Shown piece by piece: positions 6,129-8,578 of a stretch of 8,578 bases of DNA (position 1 is the first letter of the stretch; the number at the start of each line of letters is the position of its first letter). The stretch is from assembly GCA_030066455.1 (NCBI GenBank), contig JASJBQ010000207.1, positions 1-8,578 on the forward strand, given 5' to 3'. The notes below the pieces were generated by a model. The model had not been told where the DNA came from. It made no database searches and was given only the letters and a program-made list of their open reading frames with translations. The position numbers were made by a program, and so were the translations under genes. This DNA is from Desulfobacterales bacterium (GTDB lineage Bacteria > Desulfobacterota > Desulfobacteria > Desulfobacterales > UBA5852).

Positions 6129-7181
6129 TTAGTAGAGTTTGATCACGATATAACTGCCGCTGAAATGCGAGAAAAAAGCGATGCAACCGTGGCGCTGATC
6201 AAAATACTCGTCCACGGCGGTGCGGTTGCCCAGCAGTTGGGCGTGGCCGTAGTCTTCGAAAATCATGATGCCGCCGGGGCTCAGCACCTCAGGGTAGATC
6301 CGGCGGATCAGATAGGCGGTGGAGCGGTAGGCGTCGCAGTCCACATAGGCCAGGGCCAGGCGCTCGATGCCGCTTTCGTCGAAGGTTCGGGTAAAATCGC
6401 CCGGCACGAACCGGACGAAGGGGAAGGCCTCGAACTTGGCCTGCACCGCCGCGAAGTCGACCGGATGGGATTGGCTCCAGAACTGGTCGATACCGTAGGG
6501 TTCCTGCGGAAAGGCGCTGAAGGTGTCGAACAGATGCAGGGTTTTCGAGGCCCCGAACCGCGCGAGCAGCGCGGCCATGAGATAGCCGCTGTGCCCCCGG
6601 AAGGAGCCGAATTCGGCGATATCGCCGTTGACCCCATTGTCGAGCGTATTTTTGAGAAGCTGGCAGAGATCCATGAAATCGCGAATATCGCACTTTTTTT
6701 CGAAGTGTCTCAAGGCCTCCTCGTAAAGGGCGAAGACGTCCACCGGGTAGCCGGGCAGAGGCGAGATCAGGTCGGCCGCCGTGGTTTCGGTGTGCCGCTC
6801 GAGCGTCGCGTAGCTGTCGCGGGGAAAGGTGACGTATTCGAACGTGAGGCGGCCCATCACGGGATCCTGCAGAATGTGCCGCGCCACGGCGCCGGTGCGT
6901 CGGATGTCCGTGTAGGTGCAGATGATGCAGGCATAAGTATCAGGTGCCTCGACGCCGGAGGCCTCCAGCCGCGCCAGGGTGATCCGCCGGGGCTGCATGC
7001 CGCGGGCGGCGAGGTCGGCGCGGATGGCTTCACTGAAGGCATCATCCGGGCCGATCAGGAGAATCGGGCGTTTGCCTGCCTGTTTGAAGGCATTGCGGGC
7101 CTTTTTGGCCAGAAACTGGATCGCTTCCGATTGGGTGCGGATATGCCAGCGGTTGGGCTTTCTTCGGGGTTCAGGGGCCAT
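6129..7181 (-). CDS. TylF/MycF-type SAM-dependent methyltransferase with extra N-terminal domain
   Basis: This encodes 350 residues from the ATG at 7181. The C-terminal half has the Rossmann methyltransferase signature of the macrocin O-methyltransferase (TylF) family: SAM motif I GDIAEFGSFRG (186-196), the acidic strand end HLFDTF (216-221), VDCDAY (280-285; TylF-like metal-binding acidic residues) and SPGGIMIFEDYGH (301-313). TylF-family enzymes methylate sugar hydroxyls, but the substrate here is unknown. Residues about 35-140 form a separate alpha/beta-looking region (RPILLIGPDDAFSEAIRADL) that I do not recognise. The frame stays open upstream to 7433, but that extension overlaps the DUF2065 gene and the promoter region and looks non-coding. 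AAAGG (7196-7200) is 14 nt away, so ribosome-binding support is weak. It is the first gene of the minus-strand block, 15 nt before the upstream ATG of the phosphatase frame. Confidence 0.85.
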   Translation of the reverse strand: MAPEPRRKPNRWHIRTQSEAIQFLAKKARNAFKQAGKRPILLIGPDDAFSEAIRADLAARGMQPRRITLARLEASGVEAPDTYACIICTYTDIRRTGAVARHILQDPVMGRLTFEYVTFPRDSYATLERHTETTAADLISPLPGYPVDVFALYEEALRHFEKKCDIRDFMDLCQLLKNTLDNGVNGDIAEFGSFRGHSGYLMAALLARFGASKTLHLFDTFSAFPQEPYGIDQFWSQSHPVDFAAVQAKFEAFPFVRFVPGDFTRTFDESGIERLALAYVDCDAYRSTAYLIRRIYPEVLSPGGIMIFEDYGHAQLLGNRTAVDEYFDQRHGCIAFFSHFSGSYIVIKLY

Positions 7182-7216
7182 GGGCGGTTTCGGGGCCTTT
7201 ACAGGGTTTGTCCGGT

Positions 7217-7228
7217 GCAGCCGGCTGC
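7217..7228. promoter_or_regulatory. Perfect 12-bp palindrome in the divergent region
   Basis: GCAGCCGGCTGC is fully self-complementary. It lies where a minus-strand transcript from the proposed promoter at 7233-7261 would begin, a position suited to a repressor operator. Binding by a regulator is inference, and GC-rich chance palindromes are common. Confidence 0.3.
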
Positions 7229-7232
7229 CTTC

Positions 7233-7261
7233 TGTGTACTTGATTTGGGTCGGTCTGTAAA
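7233..7261 (-). promoter_or_regulatory. Candidate sigma-70-type promoter for the methyltransferase block
   Basis: Reading the minus strand, TTTACA (7261-7256; 5 of 6 to the -35 consensus) is separated by 17 nt from TACACA (7238-7233; only 3 of 6 to the -10 consensus). It would start transcription near 7226, about 45 nt before the methyltransferase ATG. The spacing is good and the -10 is poor. Confidence 0.35.
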
Positions 7262-7283
7262 TTGCGGATCCCGCGGTACCCGG

Positions 7284-7297
7284 CCCCTGGCCAGGGG
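7284..7297. promoter_or_regulatory. Perfect 14-bp palindrome upstream of the + strand promoter
   Basis: CCCCTGGCCAGGGG is a perfect dyad ending 6 bp before the TTGACA at 7304. This is a typical activator or repressor position for the DUF2065-queA promoter, and upstream of the minus-strand promoter as well. No known regulator site is recognised. Confidence 0.4.
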
Positions 7298-7303
7298 ATG
7301 GTT

Positions 7304-7333
7304 TTGACAACCGCGAGGGGAAGGGGCTATAAC
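7304..7333 (+). promoter_or_regulatory. Strong sigma-70-type promoter for DUF2065-queA
   Basis: TTGACA (7304-7309) matches the -35 consensus perfectly. It is followed after 18 nt by TATAAC (7328-7333), 5 of 6 to the -10 consensus. Transcription should begin near 7340, leaving a leader of about 59 nt before the ATG at 7399. This is the best-looking promoter in the window. Confidence 0.75.
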
Positions 7334-7398
7334 CAGCGATCCTGCCGGCCTTCCAATGTTGATGACGTGCCCGGCGGCTAACCGAAAGTGGGAACCCA

Positions 7399-7593
7399 AT
7401 GAAATTTTTTCTGTGCGTCGTCGGTATGGTCATGATCTTCGAGGGACTGCCCTATTTTGCCTGCCCGCAGAAAATGAAGCACTGGATGCTGCAGATCATG
7501 GCCATGCCTGAAGATATCCTGCGCCGCTTCGGGTTTGCCCTGATGGTCGCTGGACTGGCGCTGGTGTATTTCGGGCGGCACGGTTTTTCCTGA
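7399..7593 (+). CDS. DUF2065 (YjeT-like) small inner-membrane protein
   Basis: This 64-residue protein has two hydrophobic helices, about 3-20 and 43-58, joined by a short polar loop. The family pattern is clear: FEGLPYFACP (14-23) and LRRFGFALMVAGLALVYF (41-58). The family is widespread in proteobacteria and its function is unknown. The length is normal (about 60-65 residues). ATG 7399 follows a weak ribosome-binding site (GTGGGA, about 7 nt upstream), and a good promoter lies at 7304-7333. Its stop overlaps the queA start by one base (TGATG), so the two are probably translationally coupled. Confidence 0.9.
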   Translation: MKFFLCVVGMVMIFEGLPYFACPQKMKHWMLQIMAMPEDILRRFGFALMVAGLALVYFGRHGFS

Positions 7594-8578
7594 TGTACAC
7601 CCTCGACGACTACGATTTCGATATGCCGGAGGCCTTGATCGCTCAGCGGCCGGCAGCGCGCCGGGATCAGTCCCGAATGATGACGCTGGACCGGCACCGG
7701 GGGGCCGTCGGCCACCACCGTTTTTTCGAACTGCCGGATCTGTTGGACGCAGGCGATCTCCTGGTTCTGAACAACACCCGCGTCATCCCGGCGCGGCTCC
7801 ACGGGCGCAAGGCGACCGGGGGCAAGGTCGAAGTTCTGGTTCTGGACGGTGCCGACGGCATGGCGGATCAGCGGGATAAAGGGTGTTTCGTGAGCGATTG
7901 CCTGGTCAAGGCCTCCAAACGCCCGCAGCCCGGAAGCCGCCTTTTCTTCGGCGGCGATCTGCAGGCCGAGGTCCTGGCCTCGCAGACGGAGATCCACACC
8001 CTGCGGTTTTACTTCCCCGGCGGCCGTTTCGAGGACCTGCTCGCGCAGGCGGGGGAAATGCCGCTGCCGCCCTATATCCGCCGCTCGGGGAACGACACTG
8101 CCGCGGCGGCCGACCAGCAGCGCTACCAGACCGTTTACGCCAAGCAGGCGGGGGCGGTGGCCGCCCCGACCGCCGGTCTGCACTTCAGCGACGAATTGCT
8201 GGCGCGGCTGGCCGCGAAGGGCGTTCAAATGGTGGAACTCACCCTGCATGTTGGCTATGGCACATTCCTGCCGGTGCGTGTGGACGACATCCGGAACCAC
8301 CACATGCACGCGGAGCACTATGTCATTTCAGCCAAGGCCGCCGACCGGATCAATGGGCACCGCCGGCAGGGGGGGCGCATCATTGCCGTAGGCACCACCT
8401 GTGTGCGCTCCCTTGAATTCGCCACCGATGACGGCGGCCGGCTCCATGCCGGCAGCGGTCCGAACGACCTGTTCATCTACCCCGGCTACCGGTTCCGGAT
8501 GGTGGACGGGATGATCACCAATTTCCACCTGCCCCGCTCGACCCTGCTGATGCTGGTGGCGGCTTTTGCCGGCCGGGA
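7593..8578 (+). CDS. queA: QueA, SAM:tRNA ribosyltransferase-isomerase (3' truncated by window)
   Basis: This enzyme transfers and isomerises the ribosyl part of S-adenosylmethionine onto 7-aminomethyl-7-deazaguanine at tRNA position 34, giving epoxyqueuosine in the queuosine pathway (cytoplasm). The 328 complete codons present have no stop. Hallmarks are FDMPEALIAQRP (9-20), LVLNNTRVIPARL (57-69), EMPLPPYIRR (155-164), RYQTVYAKQAGAVAAPTAGL (177-196, 20 residues), HVGYGTFLPV (219-228), VGTTCVRSLE (266-275) and TNFHLPRSTLLMLVAAFAG (309-327). E. coli QueA has 356 residues, so roughly 20-30 C-terminal residues are off the edge. The start ATG at 7593 overlaps the DUF2065 stop. No tgt or other queuosine gene is visible in the window. 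Confidence 0.97.
   Translation, partial: MYTLDDYDFDMPEALIAQRPAARRDQSRMMTLDRHRGAVGHHRFFELPDLLDAGDLLVLNNTRVIPARLHGRKATGGKVEVLVLDGADGMADQRDKGCFVSDCLVKASKRPQPGSRLFFGGDLQAEVLASQTEIHTLRFYFPGGRFEDLLAQAGEMPLPPYIRRSGNDTAAAADQQRYQTVYAKQAGAVAAPTAGLHFSDELLARLAAKGVQMVELTLHVGYGTFLPVRVDDIRNHHMHAEHYVISAKAADRINGHRRQGGRIIAVGTTCVRSLEFATDDGGRLHAGSGPNDLFIYPGYRFRMVDGMITNFHLPRSTLLMLVAAFAGR

Noticed and set aside
5724..7307. Very long + strand open frame (527 codons) across the phosphatase and methyltransferase genes
   Set aside because: It spans two well-supported opposite-strand genes and their junction, has low-complexity Gly/Ala/Arg/Gln composition and no recognisable motif.
7182..7433. 84-residue N-terminal extension of the methyltransferase
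   Set aside because: It would run through the divergent promoter region and into the DUF2065 coding sequence. The composition is unlike the rest of the protein.
7452..8318. Minus-strand open frame (288 codons) opposite queA
   Set aside because: It lies antisense to unambiguous QueA motifs and its composition is typical of a reverse-strand shadow.

Overview
The window is GC-rich and gene-dense and looks like the chromosome of a Gram-negative bacterium, most likely Desulfobacterota (Desulfobacterales-like). That placement is inference. It rests on the general look of the PqqD-like protein and of the DUF2065-queA pair, and on the mix of SpoIIE/RsbW/STAS signalling genes. No rRNA, tRNA, CRISPR array, transposase or prophage gene was seen.

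Layout. At the left edge a PqqD-like protein is encoded on the + strand (6-362, possibly cut at its 5' end). It converges on a run of six minus-strand genes filling about 7181 to 391. In transcription order these are: a TylF-type SAM methyltransferase (7181-6129); a membrane SpoIIE/PP2C phosphatase with a HAMP-like linker (6023-4584, probably 6113-4584 if an in-frame TGA is ignored); an 835-residue ABC exporter half-transporter with a highly unusual nucleotide-binding domain (4376-1869); a cyclic-nucleotide-binding-domain protein whose start overlaps the exporter gene by 26 bp (1894-1367); an RsbW/SpoIIAB-type serine kinase (1327-896); and a STAS anti-sigma-antagonist-type protein (723-391). 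A divergent regulatory region (7182-7398) separates this block from a + strand pair, a DUF2065 (YjeT-like) small membrane protein and queA. queA runs off the right edge.

How the genes may work together. Phosphatase, kinase and STAS protein are the three parts of an RsbU-RsbW-RsbV partner-switching circuit. Here they flank an ABC exporter and a CNBD protein, and no sigma factor is encoded in the window. The simplest reading (inference) is a signalling cassette that controls, or is controlled by, an export process. The kinase would phosphorylate Ser54 or Ser55 of the STAS protein and the membrane phosphatase would reverse this in response to an envelope signal.

Two oddities stand out. First, the exporter NBD carries about 255 extra residues between its Q-loop and its LSGGQ signature, and these contain two further degenerate copies of the Q-loop/helical-subdomain motif. 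Second, the phosphatase frame extends upstream through a single in-frame TGA to an ATG 15 nt after the methyltransferase stop. The conventional GTG start has no ribosome-binding site and lies in a hairpin loop.
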